Made by a program: the position numbers and the translations under genes. From Hymenobacter profundi (GTDB taxonomy: Bacteria; Bacteroidota; Bacteroidia; Cytophagales; Hymenobacteraceae), in assembly GCF_019334315.1 (NCBI RefSeq), contig NZ_JAHWGL010000004.1, positions 1 through 64,000 of the forward strand: DNA of 64,000 bases, in the 5' to 3' direction. Below, one piece after another: positions 16,995 to 25,882 of this stretch; the first letter of the stretch is position 1; each line of letters starts with the position of its first letter. The notes below the pieces were generated by a model that saw only the letters and a program-made list of their open reading frames with translations, did no database searches and was not told where the DNA came from.

Positions 16995-18239
16995 ATGAAA
17001 CGCTTCCTGCTTTTCTTGCTTTTCCTACCCCTCACCACCCAGGCCCAACTGCCGGAGGTGTTGCCGCTGGACACCATCCTGGCCAGGGTAGAGCGCGTGC
17101 ACCCGCGCCTGCGCCAGTACGACGCCCAAGCTAAAGCCGCCGACGCCTACGCCGCCGGCGCGCGGGTGTGGATGGCGCCCAGGGTAGGCGCTGGGCCGTT
17201 TATGGTGCCGTATAGTGCCAACCGGCGCGGCGAGGACATGGGAATGCAGTCGGGCGGCTCGGTGATGGTGATGGCCGAGCAGGGCCTCCCGAACCGCGCC
17301 CGCCAGCGGGCCAACGAAAGCTACCTGCGCAGCCAAGCCAACGTGGACCGCGAAACCCGCGCCTACACGCGCAACCAGCTCCGCGCCGATGTGAAGCAGA
17401 ACTATTACGACTGGCTGATGCTACAAAAGAAGCTGCACGTGCTGGAAAAAACCGAGCGCCTGATGGAGTTTGCGCTTCGTAGCATCGAGCTGCGGTACAA
17501 ATACGGCGGCGAAAAACTCAGCGACGCCTACCGCGCCCAGGCCGCGCTTCAGTTGCACCACGTGGAGGAAATGGAGCTGGAAGGCCAGCTGAAAGAGCGC
17601 CGCGCCAACCTGAACACCCTGCTGGTGCGCGACCCGCAAACCCTATTCTACATCGACACCACCTACCACCTGCGCGCCCTCGACCGCAGCCTCGACACCA
17701 CCGAGCTGGCCCAGGCCCGCAGCGACGTGCGCGCCCTGGATCAGTCGCTGGTACGCAACCAGTTGCAGCAGCAACTGGAGCGCACCGCCGCCCGGCCTGA
17801 GTTTGCCGTACAGGCCCAGCACATGCAGGGGCTGGGCAGCATGCCCAACCAGTACACGGTGCTGGGTACCATGTCGGTGCCGTTTGTGCCGTGGGCCTCG
17901 CGCCAGTACAAGGCCAATGTGGCGGGCATGCAGCTAGAGGCCCAGGCCCTGCGCGAGCAACGCGCTGATTTGCTGATCCAAGCGGCCGGCAAAGTAGAAG
18001 CGCTGAACGCCCGCCGGCGCGCCCAGTACGAGCAGGTACTCTTATATAAGGAGAATGTGCTGCCGGCCGTGCTCAAAAGCTACCGCGCTACCCTGCTGGC
18101 CTATGAGCAAAACACCGAAACCTTCTCGGCGGTGCTGCAAGCCTGGGAAACCCTGCGCAACACCCGCCTCGCCGCCGTGGACCAGGAGCAGCAATTGTTG
18201 CAGCTACAGGTGGAGTTTGAGCGCGAACAGGAACAGTAG
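16995..18239 (+). CDS. TolC/CusC family outer-membrane efflux protein
   Basis: A 414-residue outer-membrane channel subunit. A signal peptide (KRFLLFLLFLPLTTQAQ) ends near residue 18. The rest is long alpha-helical coiled-coil sequence in two repeats, typical of TolC: for example QNYYDWLMLQKKLHVLEKTE and SIELRYKYGGEKLSDAYRAQ in the first, and SYRATLLAYEQNTETFSAVL in the second, where the Y-x-x-G/Q and Q-A-W pattern marks the family. I start at 16995; the frame reaches further up but only into the palindromic repeat. It lies between the pump and adaptor genes and would complete a CusCBA-like tripartite exporter. Confidence 0.92.
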   Translation: MKRFLLFLLFLPLTTQAQLPEVLPLDTILARVERVHPRLRQYDAQAKAADAYAAGARVWMAPRVGAGPFMVPYSANRRGEDMGMQSGGSVMVMAEQGLPNRARQRANESYLRSQANVDRETRAYTRNQLRADVKQNYYDWLMLQKKLHVLEKTERLMEFALRSIELRYKYGGEKLSDAYRAQAALQLHHVEEMELEGQLKERRANLNTLLVRDPQTLFYIDTTYHLRALDRSLDTTELAQARSDVRALDQSLVRNQLQQQLERTAARPEFAVQAQHMQGLGSMPNQYTVLGTMSVPFVPWASRQYKANVAGMQLEAQALREQRADLLIQAAGKVEALNARRRAQYEQVLLYKENVLPAVLKSYRATLLAYEQNTETFSAVLQAWETLRNTRLAAVDQEQQLLQLQVEFEREQEQ

Positions 18240-18285
18240 GGGCGCGTCGTACGCGCCCATCGTTGCACGATTTTGATTGAAAAAA

Positions 18286-19545
18286 ATGGTCTATCTAGTT
18301 GATTTTATGATGCGAACGGGTAGGCGCGCGCAACGCGTTTCTACCGCCTTGCTCCTGTTGCTACTGGTTGCCGGCTGCTCCACCAAACAGCCCCATGAGC
18401 ACACCCACGCCACAGCCGAAGAATACTACACCTGCCCCATGCACCCCGAGGTGGTGCAAGACAGCCCCGGCAAGTGCCCGGTATGCGGCATGTTCCTGGT
18501 GAAGAAAACCACCGGCCCGGCCGTTGACGCCGATACCAGCGCCCTCCCCACGCCCGCCAGCAGTGCCGCCACCCCCACCGACGTGCAACTGGTGCACCCT
18601 ACCACCGGCGCAGAAACGACCACCATCACTGCCCCCGGCGTCATCAGCTACGACCCGCGCCAGTTCGAGCGGGTGTCGGCGAGGGTAGGGGGGCGCATCG
18701 AGCGGCTGTACGTGCGCTACCGCTTTCAACCGATAAAAAAGGGGCAAAGGCTCTACGATATTTACAGCCCGGAGCTGCTAACGGAGCAGCAGAATTTGCT
18801 TTTTATCTTGAAAAATAAGCCCGTTAACGAGGCGTTGCTGACGGCCTCACGACGCAAGCTGGAGCTACTAGGCCTGACAACCGGACAGGTGCAGGCCATT
18901 GAGAAAAGCGGCCGGCCGCAGCTGCGCATCAGCGTCTATAGCCCGGCCAATGGCTACGTGACGGAGGTAGAGGCTGCAGCTGAGGCTGACGGTGCATTGG
19001 AGCAAGCCGGTCCGCTGGGCATCCAAGAGGGCGACTACGTGCAAACCGGCCAGCCCGTGTTGCAACTCATCAATACCACTACGGTGTGGGCGTTGCTGCA
19101 AGTGTATGCCGCCGATTTGGCGCACGTGCAGCCTGGCCAAGCCGTAGAAATTACGCTGAATGATGCGCCCCAAGCCGCGCCGCGCCAGGGCAAGGTAGCG
19201 CTGGTAGAACCGCTCATTACCAGCAGCGCACCTACAGCTACGGCCCGCGTCTACCTATCAAACAGCGAGCAACAGCTCAAAATCGGGCAGCTTGTAACGG
19301 GCCAAATTCAACCCGCCACGCAAGCCACAGGGCTATGGGTGCCCGCAGCGGCCGTCCTCGACCTGGGCACCCGGCAAGTTGTGTTCCGGCAACAAGACAA
19401 TCAGCTACAGCCCGTAGCGGTGGTAACGGGTGCCCGCACCGGCAACCAGGTACAAATCACGCGCGGCCTGACTGCTAAGGACCAGATAGCCGCTAACGCG
19501 CAGTACCTAACAGATAGTGAGAGTTTTATCGAACCGGTTCTATAA
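18286..19545 (+). CDS. Efflux RND periplasmic adaptor lipoprotein with N-terminal HMBD (first copy)
   Basis: A membrane-fusion protein of about 419 residues that links the RND pump to the outer channel. A hydrophobic signal with lipobox LLVAGC shows it is a lipoprotein. A His-rich patch (HEHTH) and the metal module CPMHPEVVQDSPGKCPVCGM follow at once, then the barrel-sandwich/lipoyl, alpha-hairpin and beta-barrel parts (ARVGGRIERLYVRY; EGDYVQTGQPVLQLIN). The start is uncertain: TTG at 18277, ATG at 18286, 18307 or 18310 all give a usable signal. It differs clearly from the second adaptor just downstream. The HMBD probably passes metal into the pump, as CusF and CusB do in E. coli. Confidence 0.9.
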   Translation: MVYLVDFMMRTGRRAQRVSTALLLLLLVAGCSTKQPHEHTHATAEEYYTCPMHPEVVQDSPGKCPVCGMFLVKKTTGPAVDADTSALPTPASSAATPTDVQLVHPTTGAETTTITAPGVISYDPRQFERVSARVGGRIERLYVRYRFQPIKKGQRLYDIYSPELLTEQQNLLFILKNKPVNEALLTASRRKLELLGLTTGQVQAIEKSGRPQLRISVYSPANGYVTEVEAAAEADGALEQAGPLGIQEGDYVQTGQPVLQLINTTTVWALLQVYAADLAHVQPGQAVEITLNDAPQAAPRQGKVALVEPLITSSAPTATARVYLSNSEQQLKIGQLVTGQIQPATQATGLWVPAAAVLDLGTRQVVFRQQDNQLQPVAVVTGARTGNQVQITRGLTAKDQIAANAQYLTDSESFIEPVL

Positions 19546-19579
19546 CTGAAGTTCTGCAAGACCTTTTCGTCAGAACACT

Positions 19580-19614
19580 GCGAACCTCTGCGCCTATCTC
19601 CGCGAACCTCTGCG
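19580..19614. repeat. Short direct repeat between the adaptor genes
   Basis: GCGAACCTCTGCG occurs at 19580-19592 and again at 19602-19614. The 77-base gap 19546-19622 holds no gene. It resembles a degenerate repeat tract placed right before the start codon of the second adaptor; function unknown. Confidence 0.5.
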
Positions 19615-19622
19615 AGAAAAAC

Positions 19623-20885
19623 ATGAAATACACGCTGCTTCTACTGCTATTCTTCGTGGCCTGCCGTCAAGCCACGCCAGAGGCCGATTCTGCTACAGTG
19701 CCCGAAGCTGACCCCACGCCCAACCCAGCGCTGGCTGCCACGGCGGAATCCTACTACACCTGCTCCATGCACCCGCAAATCCACGAGGACGAGCCCGGCG
19801 ACTGCCCCATCTGTGGCATGGACCTCATCAAAGTGCAGCACCAGTCGGGCACTACCACGGCGCGCACTATCCGGCTCAGCGCCGAGCAGGTGCGCCTGGG
19901 CGGTATCAAGGTGAGAAAGGTAGGCGAGCAGCCAATGGCTACTGCGGCGGCCGGTACCGGCCTGGCGCTCACGGGCCGCGTGGTGCCCAACCCCGAAAAC
20001 CTAACCCAAGTGAGCGCCCGCGTGCCCGGCCGCATCGAGCGGCTCTACGTGCGCAACCCTGGCGAAACCGTGCGCGCCGGCGCGCCGCTGTTTGCGCTCT
20101 ACAGCGAAGAATTGCAGAAGGCGCAGCTGGATTTTCTGCTCGCCACCGCCCAACAGCGCGAGCTGTCCGGCGCCGATAACATCGACTACGCTCCGCTGGT
20201 GGCCGCTGCGCGCAACCGGTTGCAGCTCTGGGGTTTCACGTCGAATCAGCTGCGGCAATTACTTCGGGCTGGCAAGCCGCTAAACCCGGTGCCATACTTC
20301 AGTTCAAAAAGCGGCGTAGTGCAGGAAGTAGCCTTGCGTGAGGGCGACTACGTGCAGGAAGGCACGCCCATCTTCTCTCTCGTCGACCTGAGTACAGTGT
20401 GGGTGGAAGCGCAGCTTTACGCCACCGATGCCGCCGTGCGCGCCGGGCAGCCGGTTACAGTCACGTTTCCGTCGTTGCCGGGTAGGGAGGTGACGGGGCG
20501 CGTGAGCTTTGTGAATCCTGAGCTGGCCGATAGCAAAGTAACCTTGGTGCGCGTGGTCCTACCCAACCCGCAACGCGCCTACACGCCAGGCTTGCAAGCC
20601 GTGGTGCGCATGGCCCCTACCTCACCCCAAGCCCCAGCGGCAGTAGGCGCACTACGCGTGCCTATGGCTGCCGTGTTGCAGGAGCAAGCCGGCAGCAGCC
20701 TGTGGGTGCGCCTACCCAATGGCAGCTATGAGAACCGCGAAGTAGAACTTGGTAAGCAGACAGGTAGGCAAGTCGAAATTCTCTCGCACCTGACAGCCGG
20801 GGAAGAGGTAGTGGTAGATGGGGCCTACCTACTGCACAGCGAGTATATCTTGCAGAAGGGTGCCTCCCCACTGACAAGGCAGTAA
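19623..20885 (+). CDS. Efflux RND periplasmic adaptor lipoprotein with N-terminal HMBD (second copy)
   Basis: A 420-residue adaptor with lipobox FFVAC (Cys near residue 14), an HMBD reading CSMHPQIHEDEPGDCPICGM at about 46-66, then the CusB-like core: a beta-barrel/hybrid start (LTGRVVPNPENLTQVSARVP), lipoyl half-motifs (PGRIERLYVRNPGETVRAGA; EGDYVQEGTPIFSLVDLSTV) and a C-terminal membrane-proximal domain. It resembles Bacteroidota CusB. Having two adaptors in tandem for one pump is notable: the complex may use a heteromeric adaptor ring, or one copy serves another pump. It is the last gene of the metal locus; the next gene starts 195 bases on. Confidence 0.92.
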   Translation: MKYTLLLLLFFVACRQATPEADSATVPEADPTPNPALAATAESYYTCSMHPQIHEDEPGDCPICGMDLIKVQHQSGTTTARTIRLSAEQVRLGGIKVRKVGEQPMATAAAGTGLALTGRVVPNPENLTQVSARVPGRIERLYVRNPGETVRAGAPLFALYSEELQKAQLDFLLATAQQRELSGADNIDYAPLVAAARNRLQLWGFTSNQLRQLLRAGKPLNPVPYFSSKSGVVQEVALREGDYVQEGTPIFSLVDLSTVWVEAQLYATDAAVRAGQPVTVTFPSLPGREVTGRVSFVNPELADSKVTLVRVVLPNPQRAYTPGLQAVVRMAPTSPQAPAAVGALRVPMAAVLQEQAGSSLWVRLPNGSYENREVELGKQTGRQVEILSHLTAGEEVVVDGAYLLHSEYILQKGASPLTRQ

Positions 20886-21080
20886 AGACACAAAAAGCGT
20901 GTCTAGTCGTTAGCTCCATTGTTGCGCATCTTCCGCTGAATCCTGACAGGGTTGGCTACCGCTGCCGTTCAACAACGAGACAGAAAATGTTGTGTCTCTA
21001 CCAGTAATAGCGCAACTTTCTGCGTTACACGTTCTGCTGCCGTATCTTTCGCGCCTTCTTATTCCTGCCCTTCACCGCCT

Positions 21081-22055
21081 ATGTCTACCCCAGATCCCGA
21101 ATACTACCGTCAGAAAATTCAACAGGTTTTTGCCGAAGTGGGCAATGTGGTGGTAGGCCAGCAATACATGGTCAACCGGCTACTGATTGGCTTGTTTACC
21201 GGCGGCCATATTCTGCTGGAAGGTGTGCCGGGTCTGGCCAAGACGCTTACCATCAGTACACTATCTAAAGTGCTGCACCTGCACTTTCAGCGCGTGCAGT
21301 TCACGCCCGACTTGCTGCCTTCCGACCTCATCGGCACCATGATTTACAATCAGAATCAGTCGGAGTTTGAGGTAAAGAAGGGGCCGATTTTCGCCAACCT
21401 GGTACTGGCCGACGAGGTGAACCGCTCGCCCGCCAAGGTGCAGAGCGCCCTGCTAGAAGCCATGCAGGAAAAGCAGGTGACCATCGGCGAAACCACCTAC
21501 CCCATCGATCTGCCGTTTCTGGTGCTCGCTACGCAAAACCCTGTGGAGCAGGAAGGTACCTATCCATTGCCCGAGGCCCAGCTCGACCGTTTCATGTTGA
21601 AAGTGTACGTCGACTACCTTAAAAAAGCCGATGAGCTGGAGGTGATGCGCCGCATGGCCAACATGAGCTACGTGGAAGCCGTGCAGCCGGTGCTCACTAA
21701 AGAGGACATTTTCGCCATTCGGACGCTCATCAATCAGGTGCAGATTTCCGAGACATTGGAGAAGTACATCATCGAACTAGTGTTTGCCACCCGCAAGCCC
21801 GCCGAGTACGACCTGGCCGAGTATGCCCAATACGTGCATTTTGGGGTGAGTCCGCGGGCCAGCATTGCCCTGCACCGCGCCGCCAAGGCCGTAGCTTTCC
21901 TCAACGAGCGCGACTACGTGCTGCCCGAAGACATTAAAGACGTGGCCACCGACGTGCTCAACCACCGCATCCTACTCAACTACGAAGCCGAAGCCGACGG
22001 CATCCGCACCCAGGATTTCATCGAAGCCATCCTGCGCAAAGTGCCGATCAGCTAA
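21081..22055 (+). CDS. MoxR-family AAA+ ATPase
   Basis: A 324-residue AAA+ ATPase of the MoxR group, which act as chaperones for VWA-domain or membrane partners. Walker A GVPGLAKT lies at 48-55, Walker B LADEVNRSPAKVQSALLEAM near 111-130, sensor 1 in VLATQNPVEQEGTYPLPEAQ and the arginine-finger region DRFMLKV after it. I take ATG at 21081; the longer open frame upstream shows no similarity. MoxR genes usually sit beside DUF58 and VWA genes, but here the next gene is a convergent flippase and the previous one an efflux adaptor, so partners are elsewhere. A TATCTTTC sequence at 21043-21050 is one base off the -7 consensus. Confidence 0.94.
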   Translation: MSTPDPEYYRQKIQQVFAEVGNVVVGQQYMVNRLLIGLFTGGHILLEGVPGLAKTLTISTLSKVLHLHFQRVQFTPDLLPSDLIGTMIYNQNQSEFEVKKGPIFANLVLADEVNRSPAKVQSALLEAMQEKQVTIGETTYPIDLPFLVLATQNPVEQEGTYPLPEAQLDRFMLKVYVDYLKKADELEVMRRMANMSYVEAVQPVLTKEDIFAIRTLINQVQISETLEKYIIELVFATRKPAEYDLAEYAQYVHFGVSPRASIALHRAAKAVAFLNERDYVLPEDIKDVATDVLNHRILLNYEAEADGIRTQDFIEAILRKVPIS

Positions 22056-22071
22056 CAGCAGTTCACTTTTT

Positions 22072-23358
22072 CTAAACCTTCGTACCGCGCTGCGCCAGAA
22101 GCCACTTGCGCCAGAGCGCCACGCCATACGCGGCGTCGGCGGGCCCGGGCAGTAGGTGGCGCAGGCCGGTGCCAGTATCGCGCAGAAACTGCCAGAGTAG
22201 GTAGAGAGCCGATACCGAATAAGAAAGCGACATCGCCAGTGCCGCTCCCCGAATCCCGTAGCGCGGAATCAGCAAGAAGCAGGCTGCTAGGGTCACCAGT
22301 ACGCCTAGCCCCGCCGCCACGTTGTTGACGCGGTAGCGCTCCAGGCCGCTGAAGTAGGTGCTGCACATAATATTACTAGCCACCGCCAGTATGCCCGGTG
22401 TGAGGCACCAGAGCACGAGCCGCGCGGCCCCAAACTCGGGGCCAAACAGGCGCGTGAGTACCACCGTGGGTAGTGCGCATAGCGCCAGCAAGCCTGCGCC
22501 GGTTGCCAGCAGCGTGAGCCGTGTCGTGCGAAGGGTAGGGGCCAATTGCGCCTGCTTATCGGTAGCGTGCACCAGGTCAACATATTGAATAAGAGCAGTG
22601 CTGCGTGGAATCAACCACAACGCTTCGGCCAGCGACACGCCTACGCTTAGAACCCCTAAGGATCGTACGTTGGCATAATGCGCCACAAAGTAGTAAGCTA
22701 GGCGGTAGTTGATAAAAGTGAGAATGTTGGAAAAATGCGCACCGCGGCTATGATACGCCAACTCCCGCACCACCTGCCGCAGCGACTGTCCCGTGCGCCA
22801 GCGGTCAGGAAGTTGCCACAAAGCCCCAAAGCTGAGCAGTAAAGGCAGACCGTATGCCAGGTAGGCGGCATAGTAATAAGCATCTACTGTGCGTTGCAAA
22901 TTGCCTATAAAAGCTATCAGCAGGCCACCAGCCAGGAGCAGCACTTGCCCGATAGTCAAGAGATTATATGCGGTTTCGCGCTTGCGCCCGAGCAGTAGAG
23001 AGGTGTTTGTTGATAATAGCGCCTGGCATATCGTCACTACTAATAAATGCGTTAAGTAGGCAGATGCTACCGGTCGAAACAACCCTACGGCCAGGGTGCC
23101 CACGCCGCAAACTGCCACTGCCCAGCCATAAGCCGGTACCAACAGCTTCCAGCTACTATAGCGCGGCGAAAGGTAGATAAGCGAAGAGCCGCCCAACAGC
23201 CCAATAAACAACAACACCGCAGCACAGTCCGTCACAAACAAACTCACGGCCCCGCGTCCGGCTGCGCCCAGGTAGCGAGCCGTGAGCCATACCACCCCAA
23301 AGCTGAGCAATGCCGTCAGCAGGCGCGTCAGGAAATGGTAGGCGATGCGGCGGATCAT
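22072..23358 (-). CDS. Polysaccharide flippase-like membrane protein (MOP/Wzx superfamily)
   Basis: A 428-residue polytopic membrane protein with about 12 hydrophobic helices. The start MIRRIAYHFLTRLLTALLSF, followed by VVWLTARYLGAAGRGAVSLF, is the typical first hairpin of Wzx/PST flippases, which move lipid-linked glycans across the inner membrane. Its start codon overlaps the stop of the glycosyltransferase gene by 4 bases (ATGA), so the two are translated together. It ends 16 bases from the convergent MoxR gene. The glycan handled is unknown. Confidence 0.87.
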   Translation of the reverse strand: MIRRIAYHFLTRLLTALLSFGVVWLTARYLGAAGRGAVSLFVTDCAAVLLFIGLLGGSSLIYLSPRYSSWKLLVPAYGWAVAVCGVGTLAVGLFRPVASAYLTHLLVVTICQALLSTNTSLLLGRKRETAYNLLTIGQVLLLAGGLLIAFIGNLQRTVDAYYYAAYLAYGLPLLLSFGALWQLPDRWRTGQSLRQVVRELAYHSRGAHFSNILTFINYRLAYYFVAHYANVRSLGVLSVGVSLAEALWLIPRSTALIQYVDLVHATDKQAQLAPTLRTTRLTLLATGAGLLALCALPTVVLTRLFGPEFGAARLVLWCLTPGILAVASNIMCSTYFSGLERYRVNNVAAGLGVLVTLAACFLLIPRYGIRGAALAMSLSYSVSALYLLWQFLRDTGTGLRHLLPGPADAAYGVALWRKWLLAQRGTKV

Positions 23359-24542
23359 GCGGGTAGTATGGCACGGTAAAGTAGTGCAAATTGCTCTCCT
23401 ACGGCTTCGTAGCTGAACTTTTCTTCTACACGAGCCCGCATCAGGTCAGGGGAGAACTGTGTTGGATTTTCTAGGGCCGAGAGAAGGGCGTCGGCCAAAG
23501 CACCTTCGTCGCCGGGCGGTACTAGCAGGCCGAAGCGGCCGTCGGCGGGTAGTAGCTCGGGCACCCCGCCTACCCTTGTGGCCACGGCAGGCAACCCACT
23601 GGCCTGCGCTTCAATCAGCACACAAGGCAAATTCTCATAGTTGCTGAATAAAACCAGACAGTCGGCCTGCTGCATTTCGTGGGCGACGGCAGCAGAAGGA
23701 AGTTTCCCTAAAAACCGTACTGTGCCGTCCAGCAAGCCAAGCTGTTGAGCCGTCTGCAACACGTGCGCTTCATCGGGTCCGTAGCCCGCCACGCGTAAGC
23801 TGATATCCGGCTGCTCCTTCAGGCGCGCCAGTACCCGCAGCAAGCCAGTCAGGTTTTTGGCTGCTTCGTTGAAGGCTGCTACATGCAAGAGGCGTCGCCC
23901 GGCACGTCTGGGGTAGGGTAGGGACGGACGAAACAGCTGCGTGTCCACCACATTCGGAATCACAACGGTATGCGGATTCGAAATTCCCAACGCCTGCATC
24001 GCCTGACGTAGGTTGTCGGATACCGTGTGCAGCGCCGCCGCTTGCGCTACTACGTGGCGGGTGAGCCACTTGCGGAGCATACCTATGTTTGTCGCCTTAG
24101 CCGGCAGGTACAGCGTCCAGTGCTCAGTGATGAGGTAGGGAATACCATGTCGCGCCCGTAGCCACCACGCAAACAGGCCCGTACGCAACAATACGTGCAC
24201 GTGCACCAGTTGCGGGCGCTGCCCGTTCCAGTGTTGCACGGCTTTTCGGTAGCCACACCCTACGCACCAGTAATATAGAATCAGCTTCAACAGCTTATCT
24301 ATCAAACCCAAGCCTGTTGGCCGGGCGCGGTAGTAGTAGCGCCAGGTAGGGGTAGGGCCTGCCATATCGACTTCGCCGACAACGAGGTGGGGTAGGGGAC
24401 CACGGGCTACGGCGGCAAACACCACGGCGGTCTGCGCGTGGGGGGCAATGGCCGCCACGTGCCGCGCTACAAAATCACCGTCCTGGTCGTCGTAGCGGTG
24501 CGGGTACCACTTGGGTAGCATCAGCACGCGAAGTTTGGTCAT
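23355..24542 (-). CDS. Glycosyltransferase family 4 (GT-B fold)
   Basis: A 395-residue glycosyltransferase. The N-terminal domain begins LRVLMLPKWYPHRYDDQDG, a common start of GT4 enzymes acting on surface glycans, and contains HVHVLLRTGLFAWWLR. The C-terminal donor-binding domain has GRRLLHVAAFNEAAKN, FLGKLPSAAVAHEMQQADC and the E-x7-E type segment SNYENLPCVLIEAQASGLP. I use the ATG at 24542; a TTG three codons upstream is also possible. It forms a two-gene operon with the flippase, so it probably builds or extends the glycan that the flippase exports. Confidence 0.9.
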   Translation of the reverse strand: MTKLRVLMLPKWYPHRYDDQDGDFVARHVAAIAPHAQTAVVFAAVARGPLPHLVVGEVDMAGPTPTWRYYYRARPTGLGLIDKLLKLILYYWCVGCGYRKAVQHWNGQRPQLVHVHVLLRTGLFAWWLRARHGIPYLITEHWTLYLPAKATNIGMLRKWLTRHVVAQAAALHTVSDNLRQAMQALGISNPHTVVIPNVVDTQLFRPSLPYPRRAGRRLLHVAAFNEAAKNLTGLLRVLARLKEQPDISLRVAGYGPDEAHVLQTAQQLGLLDGTVRFLGKLPSAAVAHEMQQADCLVLFSNYENLPCVLIEAQASGLPAVATRVGGVPELLPADGRFGLLVPPGDEGALADALLSALENPTQFSPDLMRARVEEKFSYEAVGEQFALLYRAILPA

Positions 24543-24629
24543 ATGCTGCAAGCTACAGGGTTTTAAACAGCCAAGGCAAGCCCACAGGACCCAGAAAAGA
24601 CCAGCCCGGCGTAGTTAGAAGCGCCGCAG

Positions 24630-24637
24630 TACTTTTG
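24630..24637 (+). promoter_or_regulatory. Bacteroidota -7 element for yicC
   Basis: TACTTTTG fits TAnnTTTG exactly and lies 29 bases before the yicC ATG at 24667. Confidence 0.5.
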
Positions 24638-24666
24638 CACCGTTTCACTCTAACTGTCTTCCTACC

Positions 24667-25554
24667 ATGCTCCTGTCCATGACCGGCTACGGCATTGCCC
24701 ACCGCGAAACCGACCGTTACACCGCCACCGTTGAAATTAAGTCGCTCAATTCCAAAACTTTGGACCTGAGCCTGCGCCTACCCCGCTTCCTGCAAGACCG
24801 CGAGTTGGAGGTGCGTAACTTGTTAGCTAAGAGTTTAATTCGTGGGAAAGTCAACCTGAATTTCGAAGTGAGCCGTACCGCCGGCGCCCGCGCTGCTACC
24901 ATCTTCAACCGCGAAGCGCTACTGGCGGCCTATCAGGAGGTGAAAACCATAGCGGAAGAACTAGGCCTGCCTGCCAGCGAGGAAACCTTGTTGGCGGCCC
25001 TGCGTCTACCAGGCGTGCTGGCCGGCCCCGATCAACTGGCTGAGCCGGAAGTGGAAATCACTTGGGACGAGCTATTGCCGCTAGTGCACGAGGCGCTGGA
25101 GCGCATCAACCAGTTTCGCCGCGACGAAGGCCAGGCCCTGACCACCGAAATTCTGGGCTATATCGACCACATTCGCGTAGCCCTGGCCGACGTAGAGCGC
25201 CACGACCCGACGCGCATTACCCAGGTGCGGCAACGCCTGCAAAACCATCTGAGTGAGCTAGCTGCGACGGAAAATTTTAATGCCAGCCGCTTCGAGCAGG
25301 AGGTGCTGTACTACATTGAGAAGCTCGACATTGCTGAAGAAAAGGTGCGCCTCATCAACCACCTGCACTACTTCACCGAAACGGTGTACTTGCCCGAACC
25401 TACAGGCAAAAAACTCGCCTTCATTTCTCAGGAAATCGGCCGCGAAATCAACACCATTGGCTCGAAAGCCAATGATTCCACCATTCAGCATCTAGTGGTG
25501 AGTATGAAGGAGGAGCTAGAGAAAATCAAAGAGCAAATAAATAATATCCTATAA
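24667..25554 (+). CDS. yicC: YicC/YloC family endoribonuclease
   Basis: A 295-residue YicC-family protein; E. coli YicC is an endoribonuclease linked to small-RNA decay and stationary phase. The N-terminal signature SMTGYG and VEIKSLNSKTLDLSLRLP are characteristic, as is the C-terminal block GREINTIGSKANDSTIQ followed by a helical end. The length matches the family (about 290). In many bacteria yicC is followed by gmk; here the gene is followed instead by a 328-base AT-rich gap. ATG at 24667 is the only start that keeps the conserved MLLSMTGYG opening. Confidence 0.95.
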   Translation: MLLSMTGYGIAHRETDRYTATVEIKSLNSKTLDLSLRLPRFLQDRELEVRNLLAKSLIRGKVNLNFEVSRTAGARAATIFNREALLAAYQEVKTIAEELGLPASEETLLAALRLPGVLAGPDQLAEPEVEITWDELLPLVHEALERINQFRRDEGQALTTEILGYIDHIRVALADVERHDPTRITQVRQRLQNHLSELAATENFNASRFEQEVLYYIEKLDIAEEKVRLINHLHYFTETVYLPEPTGKKLAFISQEIGREINTIGSKANDSTIQHLVVSMKEELEKIKEQINNIL

Positions 25555-25882
25555 ACTATAGGTTCTCTTGCACGGTTTAGATTGATTTTTATAGTACTTT
25601 TAAATGATAACAAATTTATATTTTGATGCGTATTTACAGTACTTTATTAATGTTGTCTACTATCTGTGTATAATTAACGTAAAGATTTATGTGCTTATGA
25701 TTGACGTTTTTAGATGAAATTGGCAGGATTTTAGGAGATGAGATGCAATAGCATAAAAATATTTCTTTTGGACAAAACTTGTCTTTAAGATTATTCGTAG
25801 TAAATTGTGCTAATCAAGCAGGGGTCGTTTTTATAACAGACCCATTATTCTTTTGAAATTCATCTTTTTTCAAGTAAACGTT
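25555..25882. other. AT-rich intergenic gap
   Basis: These 328 bases are much richer in A and T than the genes on either side. I see no credible open frame, tRNA or strong hairpin. The run before 25883 (ACCCATTATTCTTTTG) resembles a promoter but does not match TAnnTTTG. A small RNA or long leader for the gene at 25883 cannot be excluded. Confidence 0.5.
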
